From Bacteroidales bacterium (lineage in GTDB: Bacteria; Bacteroidota; Bacteroidia; Bacteroidales; GWF2-38-335), in assembly GCA_016936815.1 (NCBI GenBank), contig JAFGXD010000074.1, positions 1 through 43,943 of the forward strand: a DNA stretch of 43,943 bases, written 5' to 3'. How positions within the stretch are numbered: position 1 is the first letter of the stretch; every line of letters starts with the position of its first letter. The translations under genes and the position numbers were made by a program. Positions 1-8,977 of the stretch are shown in pieces. The notes beneath the pieces are model-generated. The model had not been told where the DNA came from and did not search any database. It worked only from the letters and a program-made list of their open reading frames with translations.

Positions 1-1254
1 AACTATTTTCAAATAAATAAATCTAATAAGATTGTAAATTGCTTTGGATAATAATGAGGCAAAGGCTGCTCCTTCAATTCCGTATTTTGGAATAAAAATA
101 TAGTTTGTTACAATAATTAATACAATCATAATTGTCATAAAAAGAGCTTGCATGTGATACTTTTTTGAGTTTCCCAAAATACTGGCACTCGTTCCGGCAA
201 GCATTTCGGATAGATAGGCCAAAGCTATAAATAGAATTACATATCGTCCCGGTTCAAAGTTTTTGGTGGTAATTATCATTATATTTTCAATATTTACCCA
301 AAGCCCTGCCGCCAAAAGAGTTCCAACAATAAACAAACTTAAAGACGATTTGTAGTATATTTTATTTATAGTGTCAGTATCGTTGTTTTTCCAAGCATCG
401 GCAATAAATGCAGAAGATATTTTTACAACAGCTCTCGATGGAAGGGTTACCATTCCTCCGTAAAAAAAGCAAATAGAATAAATTCCCACCATTTCAAGAC
501 CTTCGGCTCCACCAATTAATTGCTCAATCATAATCCTGTCGAGATTTATTGTAATTATTCCGGTGGCACTTACAACAATTCCAAAAAGGCTTACACCAAT
601 AAGGGTGCGACGCATTTTTTTGTCTATAAACCCAAAATTGGTTTTAAACGAAAATTGATTTTCTCTTTTCAGAAGAATAATAAAAATTATTGTTGGTAAG
701 CAAATTGCAACAACATACAGAAGAATAAATGTAGGGAAATCAATAATTTTATAACCTAATAAAACGGCAACACTTAGGGTCAAGAATTTTTGAAGAAACT
801 CTTTAAGAAACAAACCTCTAACAGCATTAAACAATACTTTGTTATAATTGTCGAGAGTATTAAAAAGCAGACTAAAAAGAATTAATGGAATTATATAAAA
901 CCAAAAATCATTAAGCAAATTGCTTTCCGACAGCATATTATTTTTCAATAAAAAGAAAACCATTAATGCAATTACAAATCCCAATAATGAAACAAGAAGT
1001 GCCAAACCTAAAAAACCATTATGCTTTAGTTCGTTGTTTCTGAAATATGAAAACATTCTGGTTGTTGCAGAATTAAAACCCAAACTGGCAAACTGAGAAT
1101 AAATAGTTGCGTAGGCTACCATTAAATAAACTAGACCTATTTGGTCGGGATTCATTATTCTGGGAAATAGAACGCCGCTGGCAACAAAGCCAAGAATTGA
1201 GCCTAAATAGATAAAAACGGTGCCCTTTACCGATTGCTTCTGAATTTCTCCCAA
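1..1254 (-). CDS. Polysaccharide/oligosaccharide flippase-like multi-pass membrane protein (partial, runs off the left edge)
   Basis: Manual reverse-strand translation is open from about 1254 to position 1: GEIQKQSVKGTVFIYLGSILGFVASGVLFPRIMNPDQIGLVYLMVAYATIYSQFASLGFNSATTRMFSYFR..., typical of Wzx/MATE-like flippases. Probable TTG start at 1254; in-frame stop just upstream. Not in the supplied ORF track. Confidence 0.8.
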   Translation of the reverse strand, partial: MGEIQKQSVKGTVFIYLGSILGFVASGVLFPRIMNPDQIGLVYLMVAYATIYSQFASLGFNSATTRMFSYFRNNELKHNGFLGLALLVSLLGFVIALMVFFLLKNNMLSESNLLNDFWFYIIPLILFSLLFNTLDNYNKVLFNAVRGLFLKEFLQKFLTLSVAVLLGYKIIDFPTFILLYVVAICLPTIIFIILLKRENQFSFKTNFGFIDKKMRRTLIGVSLFGIVVSATGIITINLDRIMIEQLIGGAEGLEMVGIYSICFFYGGMVTLPSRAVVKISSAFIADAWKNNDTDTINKIYYKSSLSLFIVGTLLAAGLWVNIENIMIITTKNFEPGRYVILFIALAYLSEMLAGTSASILGNSKKYHMQALFMTIMIVLIIVTNYIFIPKYGIEGAAFASLLSKAIYNLIRFIYLKIV

Positions 1255-1267
1255 AATATTGGTTTAT

Positions 1268-4066
1268 TTATGATTTCTTGCTAAAGAAGTTCTTTTTTAT
1301 TTCCCAACCCAATGCGCCAAAAACCAATAATAGCAGAACTATTGAACCTGCCATTGAAATTAAATTTCCATTTTTGTAGGAAGATGGCTCAAATCTGAAT
1401 TCAATCTTCGATTTTCCTGCAGGAACAACCATTGCTCTAAGTACATAATTTGCTCTGAAATGGTCAACAGGTTGATCGTTAATATAGGCATTCCAACCTT
1501 TAGCATAGTATATTTCGCTAAAAACAACTAGCTGTTCCGATGAACAATTTGCCTCATATACCAAATGGTTAGGTTTGTAACTTAGCATTTTTATTGTTGC
1601 AGAACTGTCTTGAACAAAACTCTTTCCGGCTACATAATTTTCAAAATCTTTAGAAATTATTGACGTTTTTTTACTGTCGAAGCTGTTCTGATTGTAAATA
1701 TCTTGTTGCAAACCTTCAATTTTTTTGTCCAATACTGCAATTGCCGGGTCTGAAGGATTTTGTTTCCTTAGCTCAAGTTTTTGTCTTTCCAATTCATTTT
1801 TTTGAACATACAATTCCTTAACGCCCTTCATATTGTCGGGATTTATTAAACCACAAATTTCTTCATCGGCATTTTCAGCAATTTTATATTCAGAAACAAA
1901 CCATGCAGGTGAATTTGCAGCGGGATTTGGTAAAACCTGATTTTCTTCTCTGCTTTTCTCTCCCGGATAAACTATATATTTGGTGTTTAACATGTTAAGG
2001 GTTTGTGTTTTGCCGGGATAAAGAGATTGAATATTTCCTATTTCGAAACTAAGTTTAAAGTCTATTAGTTCTTGATAACGCTTTAGTTTAGCTCCGTGGT
2101 AACCTCCAATTGATTTGTGAAAATAGGGAATACTTCCATTGTTAAAAGGATTATTTAGTGTTAGAACACGGTAGTTTGTGGCAAGATTTAATTCCCTGAA
2201 AGCAATTTTAATTCCTTCATGATTCTTGTTTTTCTGCTCGGGCTTGTTGTTTTTAAAATACTCTTCGGTTTCCTTAGATATTTTGTCTTTTAATTCAGGG
2301 TTTTCGGATAGTTCCGTTTTTAAAATTTGAATATCTGCAGGAGTTGGTACAAATGGGTTATTTCTTTCGTAGTTATCAACCCAAACAACTTGTCCGTATT
2401 GCCCTTTCAGTTTTGAATTAAGGTATCTTTGGTCAACCATCCAAAGGTCAACTAATACTATTATTGCCAATCCTGCAAACAGAATTTCTTTCTTAAATAT
2501 TTTCTTAACATATCCTAAAACCAAAGCTCCGGTTAGAACAATAAACAAAATAGTTCTCCACAAATCTGCTCTAAATATTGAAACCCTTACCGATTCTAAT
2601 TCACCAATAAAACCATTGAAATTCTCAGCTTGTTGAGGATTTGCCTGTAAAGCTTCTTGTTGTCTTGCAATTGCTGTAGCTTCTTCGGAGCTTAAAAACG
2701 AAAACCATGTTTGTGGGCTTGCCAATATTATTAAAAACACGGCCAAAGTTCCACCCATAACATACATCATTTTTTTAATGTTGTGTTGTGTTTTAATAAG
2801 CTCATTTACAAATAATACTCCAATTAAGGGGAAAATTATTTGAGGAACTATCATCATTATTTTTGTATCGCGGAATTTATTAAACATCGGCACATTTTCA
2901 ATAAAGAAATCTACAACACCGGAATACTTTAACGACAAAATCATTGCAAGAAATGCAACCCCTAAAAGAGGCCATTTAATTTTATCGCGTACGAAAAACA
3001 TGCCCAGAACCATTAGCAAAAACATTGATGCTCCAAAATAGAAGGCACCTCCCGAAAAACTTTGGTCACCCCAGTAGGTCGATTGATTTGCTAAATCTTT
3101 TTTATACTGATCCGGCACACCATTAAGCAAATCGGGTTTGTTTCCAATTCTGTTTGCCGAGCCACCCTTTACGTTGGGAATAACTACCGACCATAATTCG
3201 CCTTTTCCAAAATTATATTCCTTAATGTAATCGGGATCTAATCCTGAGGTTCTTTCAGCACTGCTTTTTATTGAAGAATGAATAGTTAATTCGGATTGAC
3301 TTCTGGTTGAAACTTTTGAGTATTCCTGAGTGGTAGATAACATTGTCCATGCCGGTAAAACCCCAATAATTGCGGCAGCAACAAGAAACCCCGATGCTTT
3401 TACAAATGATTTTAGTTTCTTTTCCACAATGTGGCGGTAAAACTCGAAACCAACAACGGCAAGTAGAATATAAAGTAAATAATAGGTTTCCTGTAAGTGG
3501 TTTGCTGAAATTTGCAGTGCAACAAACAAAGCGGTAAGAATTGCACCATAAACCAAATGTTTTCTATAAGTATATATTACAGAGCCAATTACTGGCCCCA
3601 TCAGCGCAAAAGCATGAACACGAGTTAAATGACCTGCTCCTATGTACAAAATATTTATGGTTGAAAGTCCGAAAGCAATAGATCCGATTAGACTAACCCA
3701 GGGACCAACATTAAAACATAAAAGCATAATGTAAAATCCTATGAAGCAAAGGAATAGATGTGCAACAGGAGATTTTATTAATCTAAGTAATGCCGATTCA
3801 ATTTCCAGTATCCAATTGCTCGATTTCTTAAAATATATTTGGTAAGCAGGCATACCTCCAAACATTGAATTTGTCCATAACGCATTTTCACCTTCCTTAT
3901 CCAAATGGTCCATTACCTCCTTGCTCATTCCAAGAAAATGGTCGTTATCTTGCTGATAAAGAGCTTTTCCACTAAATTGTGGGTAGAAATATACAGCAGA
4001 AATCAGAAAAAATATCAGCACAACAATAATGTGCGGAAGGCCTTTTTTAAGAATAGATTTATACAT
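1268..4066 (-). CDS. YfhO family large membrane protein
   Basis: 932-aa ORF with many TM segments, N-terminal YFYPQFSGKALYQQDNDHFLGMSKE / NSMFGGMPAYQI and C-terminal beta-rich part YYAKGWNAYINDQPVDHFRANYVLRAMVVPAGKSKIEFRFEP, characteristic of YfhO-type proteins. Confidence 0.85.
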   Translation of the reverse strand: MYKSILKKGLPHIIVVLIFFLISAVYFYPQFSGKALYQQDNDHFLGMSKEVMDHLDKEGENALWTNSMFGGMPAYQIYFKKSSNWILEIESALLRLIKSPVAHLFLCFIGFYIMLLCFNVGPWVSLIGSIAFGLSTINILYIGAGHLTRVHAFALMGPVIGSVIYTYRKHLVYGAILTALFVALQISANHLQETYYLLYILLAVVGFEFYRHIVEKKLKSFVKASGFLVAAAIIGVLPAWTMLSTTQEYSKVSTRSQSELTIHSSIKSSAERTSGLDPDYIKEYNFGKGELWSVVIPNVKGGSANRIGNKPDLLNGVPDQYKKDLANQSTYWGDQSFSGGAFYFGASMFLLMVLGMFFVRDKIKWPLLGVAFLAMILSLKYSGVVDFFIENVPMFNKFRDTKIMMIVPQIIFPLIGVLFVNELIKTQHNIKKMMYVMGGTLAVFLIILASPQTWFSFLSSEEATAIARQQEALQANPQQAENFNGFIGELESVRVSIFRADLWRTILFIVLTGALVLGYVKKIFKKEILFAGLAIIVLVDLWMVDQRYLNSKLKGQYGQVVWVDNYERNNPFVPTPADIQILKTELSENPELKDKISKETEEYFKNNKPEQKNKNHEGIKIAFRELNLATNYRVLTLNNPFNNGSIPYFHKSIGGYHGAKLKRYQELIDFKLSFEIGNIQSLYPGKTQTLNMLNTKYIVYPGEKSREENQVLPNPAANSPAWFVSEYKIAENADEEICGLINPDNMKGVKELYVQKNELERQKLELRKQNPSDPAIAVLDKKIEGLQQDIYNQNSFDSKKTSIISKDFENYVAGKSFVQDSSATIKMLSYKPNHLVYEANCSSEQLVVFSEIYYAKGWNAYINDQPVDHFRANYVLRAMVVPAGKSKIEFRFEPSSYKNGNLISMAGSIVLLLLVFGALGWEIKKNFFSKKS

Positions 4067-4191
4067 AAAAATTAGGTTTAAAGTATTGGTGTAAAATTAG
4101 AAAAACTTTTTAATAACTCCCATTTTTTGCGCCAATGGTTCAAAATATTTATCTTTACAAACTTGTAATTAATTTAATTTAACTTTCTAAT

Positions 4192-6339
4192 ATGAAATTT
4201 TTATTTATTCTCTTTCTCAGCTTAATTTTTGTTTCTAAAAGTCTTTTGTTAAAAGCCGACGAAGGCATGTGGTTGCCCCTGCTTGTTGAAAGACTGAATT
4301 ACGACGACATGAAAAAAATGGGTTGTAAACTTACTCCCGAAGAAATTTACAGTGTAAACAAATCCAGCTTAAAAGATGCTATTGTTCTTTTTGGCAATGG
4401 ATGCACAGGTGAAATTATTTCGGATAAAGGTCTTTTACTTACAAATCATCATTGTGGTTTGAGCCAAATTCAGAAACATTCATCGGTAGAAAACGACTAT
4501 CTAACTCATGGTTTTTGGGCAAAATCTTTGGGTGAAGAACTTCCAAATGCCGGTTTAAAGGTTTCATTTTTAATTAGAATGGAAGATGTTACAAAAACAG
4601 TTCTCGATGGTGTAAGTGCCGAAATGACCGAAGCTGAGCGAAATGCAATAATTGAAAAAGCTGCCAGACAAATTGAAAAAGAAGCAAAATCAGGAACTCA
4701 CTATCAAAGTAAGGTAAAAGCAGTTTTTGGAGGTAATGAATATTATCTTTTTGTTTATGAGGTTTATGAGGATGTTAGAATGGTTGGTGCTCCACCTTGG
4801 GGAATTGGAAAATACGGTGCCGATACCGATAATTGGATGTGGCCTCGTCATAAAGGCGATTTTTGTCTTTTTAGAGTTTACTCCGGTCCCGATGGAAAAC
4901 CGGCACCATATTCAACAGAAAATATTCCACTTAAACCAAAACATTTTTTGCCAATTTCTATTAAAGGTGTTGAAAAAGGAGATTTTGCCATGATTCTTGG
5001 CTATCCGGGGTCAACAGACAGATATATGACTTCTTTTGGTGTAAAAATGTTGCTGGAAAAGACCGGACCAACTATTGTTAATATTAGAACAAAGAAACTT
5101 GAAATTATGCGTTCAGCAATGAATGCCGACGATAAAGTTCGTATTCAGTACAGCTCAAAACAAGCAAGCGTAAGTAATTACTGGAAATATTATATTGGTC
5201 AGGTTGCCCAGCTAAAAAGAAATAAGGTTCTTGATAGAAAACAAGCTATTGAAAAAGAATTTACAAACTGGATAAACGAAAAAACAGAAAGAAAAAACCT
5301 TTACGGAACCTGTCTTCGCGATATTGAAGCAGCTTATGAGCAGCTCACCGAATATGAAGTTGCCTCTCAGTATTTTTATGAGGCTGTTTACGGAGGCAGC
5401 GAGATGATTAAACTTGCTCTTAATAACCGTAGATTTCTGCAATCGGTAAAAAACGATTTTAAAAATGAAGACAAAGAAGCTGTTCTTAAGGACAAAAAGG
5501 ATGAGTTTGAGAGACATTTCAAAGATTATTACAGACCTTTAGATAGAGAGATTTTTATTGAAATGATGAAAATGTACAATGAAAATGTGGATGTAAAATA
5601 TCAACCCGAATATTTTAAATCTTTATTGAAAAAAACTAAAGGAGATTATAACAAAATGGCAGAAGTGGTTTTCGATAAATCAATCTTTTCCGATAAACAA
5701 AAACTATTGGAACTTTGCGAAAAACCTGTTTCTTTCGAATCCGATCCTGCTTATTTGCTAATGAATGCTTTCTTAACATCTTATCAGGATATTATCCTAA
5801 AAACCACTGAAGCTAACACCATGATGGAAAGAGGTAACAGACTTTTTATTGCAGGTTTTATGGAAATGAATCCGTCAAATAAATTTTATCCCGATGCAAA
5901 TTCAACAATGCGTTTAACTTACGGTACAGTTGAGGATTATTTTCCTGCCGATGGTATTCATTACGACTACAAAACAACCCTTAAAGGCGTTATGGAAAAG
6001 GAAGTTCCAAACGATTGGGAATTTCATGTTCCCGAAAAGCTTAAAGAAATTTACAAGAAAAAAGACTATGGAATTTACGGCGAAAACGGTGAGCTAATTG
6101 TAAATTTTATTACAAACAACGACATAACCGGCGGAAACTCAGGAAGCCCCGTAATTAACGGTCAGGGTTATTTAATAGGATTGGCATTCGATGGAAACTG
6201 GGAGGCAATGTCGGGCGACATTAATTTCGAACCAAATCTTCAAAGAACTATTTGCATGGATGCACGGTATTTATTACTGGTAATTGACAAATATGCAAAT
6301 GCACAAAATATTATGGATGAACTCAAAATAATTAAGTAA
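4192..6339 (+). CDS. S46 family serine peptidase (dipeptidyl-peptidase 7/11 type)
   Basis: Signal peptide; catalytic His region LLTNHHCG and Ser motif TGGNSGSPVINGQGYLIGLAFDGNWEAMSGDINFEPNLQRTICMDARYLL typical of S46 peptidases. Confidence 0.93.
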   Translation: MKFLFILFLSLIFVSKSLLLKADEGMWLPLLVERLNYDDMKKMGCKLTPEEIYSVNKSSLKDAIVLFGNGCTGEIISDKGLLLTNHHCGLSQIQKHSSVENDYLTHGFWAKSLGEELPNAGLKVSFLIRMEDVTKTVLDGVSAEMTEAERNAIIEKAARQIEKEAKSGTHYQSKVKAVFGGNEYYLFVYEVYEDVRMVGAPPWGIGKYGADTDNWMWPRHKGDFCLFRVYSGPDGKPAPYSTENIPLKPKHFLPISIKGVEKGDFAMILGYPGSTDRYMTSFGVKMLLEKTGPTIVNIRTKKLEIMRSAMNADDKVRIQYSSKQASVSNYWKYYIGQVAQLKRNKVLDRKQAIEKEFTNWINEKTERKNLYGTCLRDIEAAYEQLTEYEVASQYFYEAVYGGSEMIKLALNNRRFLQSVKNDFKNEDKEAVLKDKKDEFERHFKDYYRPLDREIFIEMMKMYNENVDVKYQPEYFKSLLKKTKGDYNKMAEVVFDKSIFSDKQKLLELCEKPVSFESDPAYLLMNAFLTSYQDIILKTTEANTMMERGNRLFIAGFMEMNPSNKFYPDANSTMRLTYGTVEDYFPADGIHYDYKTTLKGVMEKEVPNDWEFHVPEKLKEIYKKKDYGIYGENGELIVNFITNNDITGGNSGSPVINGQGYLIGLAFDGNWEAMSGDINFEPNLQRTICMDARYLLLVIDKYANAQNIMDELKIIK

Positions 6340-6373
6340 TTGACAGATTTATAAATAATTAAGAAAAGAAATA

Positions 6374-6730
6374 ATGAACTCTGAAGAAAAAAACGATGCC
6401 GAACGTTATAATTACCTAATTGAAACAATTGTTTCTAAAAAAGAAGTTTGGCTGTTACAAGCATACTCCGGAATGTTTGCAATGCTTGATGATGAAAAGG
6501 AAAACCAGTATCTGCCGGTTTGGCCCGAGAAAAATTATGCCGAAAATTATGCGAAATTAGAATGGACAAATTATGAAGCAGAAAGAATGGGCATTGGAGA
6601 ATTCCTTGCCTGGCTCGATGAATTGGAAGAAGATGGAATTAAAATAGCTGCTTTTCCGGTTTCCGAGGATAATGTTACCCCACAAACAGCAATTATTTTT
6701 AAAAACCACATAACAGAATTATTGGCGTAG
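6374..6730 (+). CDS. DUF2750-like domain protein
   Basis: 118 aa; SKKEVWLLQAYSGMFAMLDDEKENQYLPVWPEKNYAENYA...EFLAWLDELEEDGIKIAAFPV pattern. Confidence 0.75.
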   Translation: MNSEEKNDAERYNYLIETIVSKKEVWLLQAYSGMFAMLDDEKENQYLPVWPEKNYAENYAKLEWTNYEAERMGIGEFLAWLDELEEDGIKIAAFPVSEDNVTPQTAIIFKNHITELLA

Positions 6731-6753
6731 TTGTTATGTTAAACAATTATTAA

Positions 6754-6761
6754 TATATTTG
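6754..6761 (+). promoter_or_regulatory. Candidate Bacteroidetes -7 box (TATATTTG) for the DUF3127 gene
   Basis: Exact match to TAnnTTTG about 16 nt upstream of ATG 6777. Confidence 0.5.
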
Positions 6762-6776
6762 CAAAAAAAAATTGAA

Positions 6777-7154
6777 ATGGAACTAACAGGAAAAGTTTTT
6801 CAGATTTTAGATAAAGAAAAAGGCAAATCTGCTCGCGGCGAATGGTCTAAACATTCCTTTGTTATTGAAACAAAAGAAGATTTTCCAAAAAAAATATGTA
6901 TAATGTCGTGGAACGATAAGGTTGATGTTGACAAGTTAACCAAAGGTGACGAGGTTAAAGTAAGCATTAATATTGAAAGTCGCGAATATCAGGGAAGGTG
7001 GTTTACAGATGTAAAAGCCTGGAAATTGGAAATATTAGAACAAGGAATATCTTCAGCAAAAAACACCTCCGCTCCTCCCACAGATATGGGAATGCCGCAG
7101 GGAAATTTCGAGGAAATTCCACCCGAAGACGCAACAGACGATTTGCCATTCTAA
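6777..7154 (+). CDS. DUF3127 (SSB-like OB-fold) domain protein
   Basis: MELTGKVFQILDKEKGKSARGEWSKHSFVIETKEDFPKKICIMSWNDKVD...SREYQGRWFTDVKAWKLE with acidic tail ending DDLPF. Start refined from TTG 6759 to ATG 6777, because the TTG lies inside a TATATTTG promoter box. Confidence 0.85.
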   Translation: MELTGKVFQILDKEKGKSARGEWSKHSFVIETKEDFPKKICIMSWNDKVDVDKLTKGDEVKVSINIESREYQGRWFTDVKAWKLEILEQGISSAKNTSAPPTDMGMPQGNFEEIPPEDATDDLPF

Positions 7155-7210
7155 AATTGAATAATAAATATTTTCCAATTTGAAATTTATTCTGCAGGCC
7201 TATTTATAGA

Positions 7211-7238
7211 TTGTTTGTTTAATAAAGGAAACAAACAA
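7211..7238. repeat. 10-bp perfect inverted repeat TTGTTTGTTT-aataaagg-AAACAAACAA
   Basis: Read directly; lies between the DUF3127 gene and the membrane-protein gene at 7263. Confidence 0.75.
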
Positions 7239-7262
7239 ATATCTTACTGTTAATATTTACAA

Positions 7263-8726
7263 ATGAGAAGAAGAATTTTTGTTTTTTTATTTACAGCGTT
7301 ATTACTTGCAGATATAGGATTTTCTTTCTTACAGCATTATTATACTCCTTTTGATGGCGATATGGCAGGAGGAATTGTACCTGCCCAAGATGTGAAACCA
7401 ATTCTTGATAGTCCCTTAGGTATTAAAATTTTTACCGATAATACTACATATCCTAATCCAAATAAATATTTTTGTCATTGGAGCTTCTACCAATATTTCA
7501 ATAATGTACCGCTTTTTCTTCAAAAATTTTATAGCCCAATTAATAGTGCATACTTATCATGTGCCATAGCCAAAACTTTAATTCAGTTTATTATTATTCT
7601 CCTTCTTTCACTTCTTATTTCAGGAAATAGACTAAAATATGATTTTCTTTTAGCTGCAGTCTTAATAACGCCATTGTTTCAAATTAATGGATATAGAAGC
7701 TATATGGGAATTATTGACCCCTCAACTACATACACTTTTTTTTATGCGCTACCAACCATCTTAATTTTATTGTATTTCCTACCTCTTTTTTTAAAATATT
7801 ATTATGGCTTAGATTTAAATAGGTTAAAATACTTTAAGTATTTATGGATTCCTTTGGCACTAATTTCAAGTTTAAGTGGCCCATTAAATCCCGGAATATC
7901 GTTAGTGGTATGTTTCTTACTATTTATTAATGTTATATATAGAAATTTAAAAAAATCAAATGATGGAAATGTTTACTCCAGATTAAAACTTGCAATTATT
8001 AAAATTCCTAAGGATTATTTCTTTTACTTAATGCCCCTTTGTGCTTTTTCTATTTATTCTCTTTTTCTTGTAAGTTTTAATTCAGTTGACTTGAGCAACA
8101 AAATGCCCTTGTCGGTTTTATACTCTAGGTTGCCGGAAGGCCTCTTTAACCTATTTACTCAAAAATTGGGATTCCCTATTTTGTTTGTCATTATAATAAC
8201 TAATACTTTAATAATTAATTATAAACTGCGAGGCGACGATGGAAAAAAAATACTGAACATATTTAAATGGATTGGATTTTTTGCAATAATGTACATTCTT
8301 CTTCTACCTTTGGGCGGCTATCGCGATTATCGTCCTCTTGTTCTAAGATACGATACAATAATTCCTATAACCTTAAGTCTAATGTTCATCTTTGGCAAAA
8401 CAACAATGTTTATTCTCAAAAATATTTCAAGAAAGCAAAAATATTGGTATATTCCGTTAGTTATTCTGGTTTTATTAATATTTACAAATGCAGATGAACC
8501 AAAATTTGATGAAAATCTGTGTGAAAGAAATGCTATTAATCAAATTGTTAATTCAAAAGATTCTATTGTTAAAATAGATAATAATTGTACCGTATTATCA
8601 TGGACGATTATTACCAACCCTAAAGATTCTGAGCTAAATATCAAATTACTAAAAAAATGGAATATAATTAGTGAAACCCAGTTATATTATCAAACGTTAT
8701 CGCATACCAAAGAATCCCTACAATAA
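7263..8726 (+). CDS. Multi-pass membrane protein of unknown function (possibly GT-C-like)
   Basis: 487-aa ORF with many hydrophobic helices and a soluble N-terminal loop (FDGDMAGGIVPAQDVKPILDSPLGIKIF). Confidence 0.7.
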   Translation: MRRRIFVFLFTALLLADIGFSFLQHYYTPFDGDMAGGIVPAQDVKPILDSPLGIKIFTDNTTYPNPNKYFCHWSFYQYFNNVPLFLQKFYSPINSAYLSCAIAKTLIQFIIILLLSLLISGNRLKYDFLLAAVLITPLFQINGYRSYMGIIDPSTTYTFFYALPTILILLYFLPLFLKYYYGLDLNRLKYFKYLWIPLALISSLSGPLNPGISLVVCFLLFINVIYRNLKKSNDGNVYSRLKLAIIKIPKDYFFYLMPLCAFSIYSLFLVSFNSVDLSNKMPLSVLYSRLPEGLFNLFTQKLGFPILFVIIITNTLIINYKLRGDDGKKILNIFKWIGFFAIMYILLLPLGGYRDYRPLVLRYDTIIPITLSLMFIFGKTTMFILKNISRKQKYWYIPLVILVLLIFTNADEPKFDENLCERNAINQIVNSKDSIVKIDNNCTVLSWTIITNPKDSELNIKLLKKWNIISETQLYYQTLSHTKESLQ

Positions 8727-8801
8727 TTATTGTTTGAAATGCCAAAATTCTTAAGCTAAGGAAGAATTTGACTAATAGGGAATAGTTTGTTAAAAATTTT
8801 C

Positions 8802-8809
8802 TAAATTTG
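8802..8809 (+). promoter_or_regulatory. Candidate -7 box (TAAATTTG) for tRNA-Arg
   Basis: Exact TAnnTTTG match about 25 nt upstream of the tRNA 5' end. Confidence 0.5.
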
Positions 8810-8834
8810 CAGCCCAATAAATATTTATTGAATT

Positions 8835-8908
8835 GGCCTAGTAGCTCAGTTGGATAGAGCATCAGACTTCGGATCTGAGGGTCGGGGGTTCGAATCCTCC
8901 CTGGGTCA
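8835..8908 (+). tRNA. tRNA-Arg, anticodon TCG; CCA not encoded
   Basis: Cloverleaf folds by eye: acceptor GGCCTAG/CTGGGTC, D-arm GCTCAGTTGGATAGAGC, anticodon stem TCAGA-CTTCGGA-TCTGA, T-arm GGGGG-TTCGAAT-CCTCC, discriminator A. Confidence 0.95.
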
Positions 8909-8920
8909 CAAAATGAGAGT

Positions 8921-8977
8921 GAGTTTGAGAGTGAGAGCCGAGTAGGCTCAAACATCAAACTCTCTCTATTTTTTTTT
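8921..8977 (+). terminator. Rho-independent terminator of tRNA-Arg
   Basis: Stems GAGTTTGA (8921-8928)/TCAAACTC (8955-8962) and inner GAGCC-gagta-GGCTC (8935-8949), then T9 at 8969-8977. Confidence 0.7.

Noticed and set aside
4727-5517. Small ORFs inside the S46 peptidase gene (88 aa plus, 101 aa minus)
   Set aside because: Fully overlapped by a convincing conserved CDS; composition typical of out-of-frame reads.
8835-8910. tRNA-Arg as an integration (att) site of a genomic island
   Set aside because: No integrase gene and no duplicated tRNA 3' end visible in the window.
8668-8958. 96-aa minus-strand ORF containing CDPGRIRTPDPQIRSLMLYPTELLG
   Set aside because: This is the antisense translation of tRNA-Arg (8835-8908), a well-known spurious-annotation signature, not a protein.
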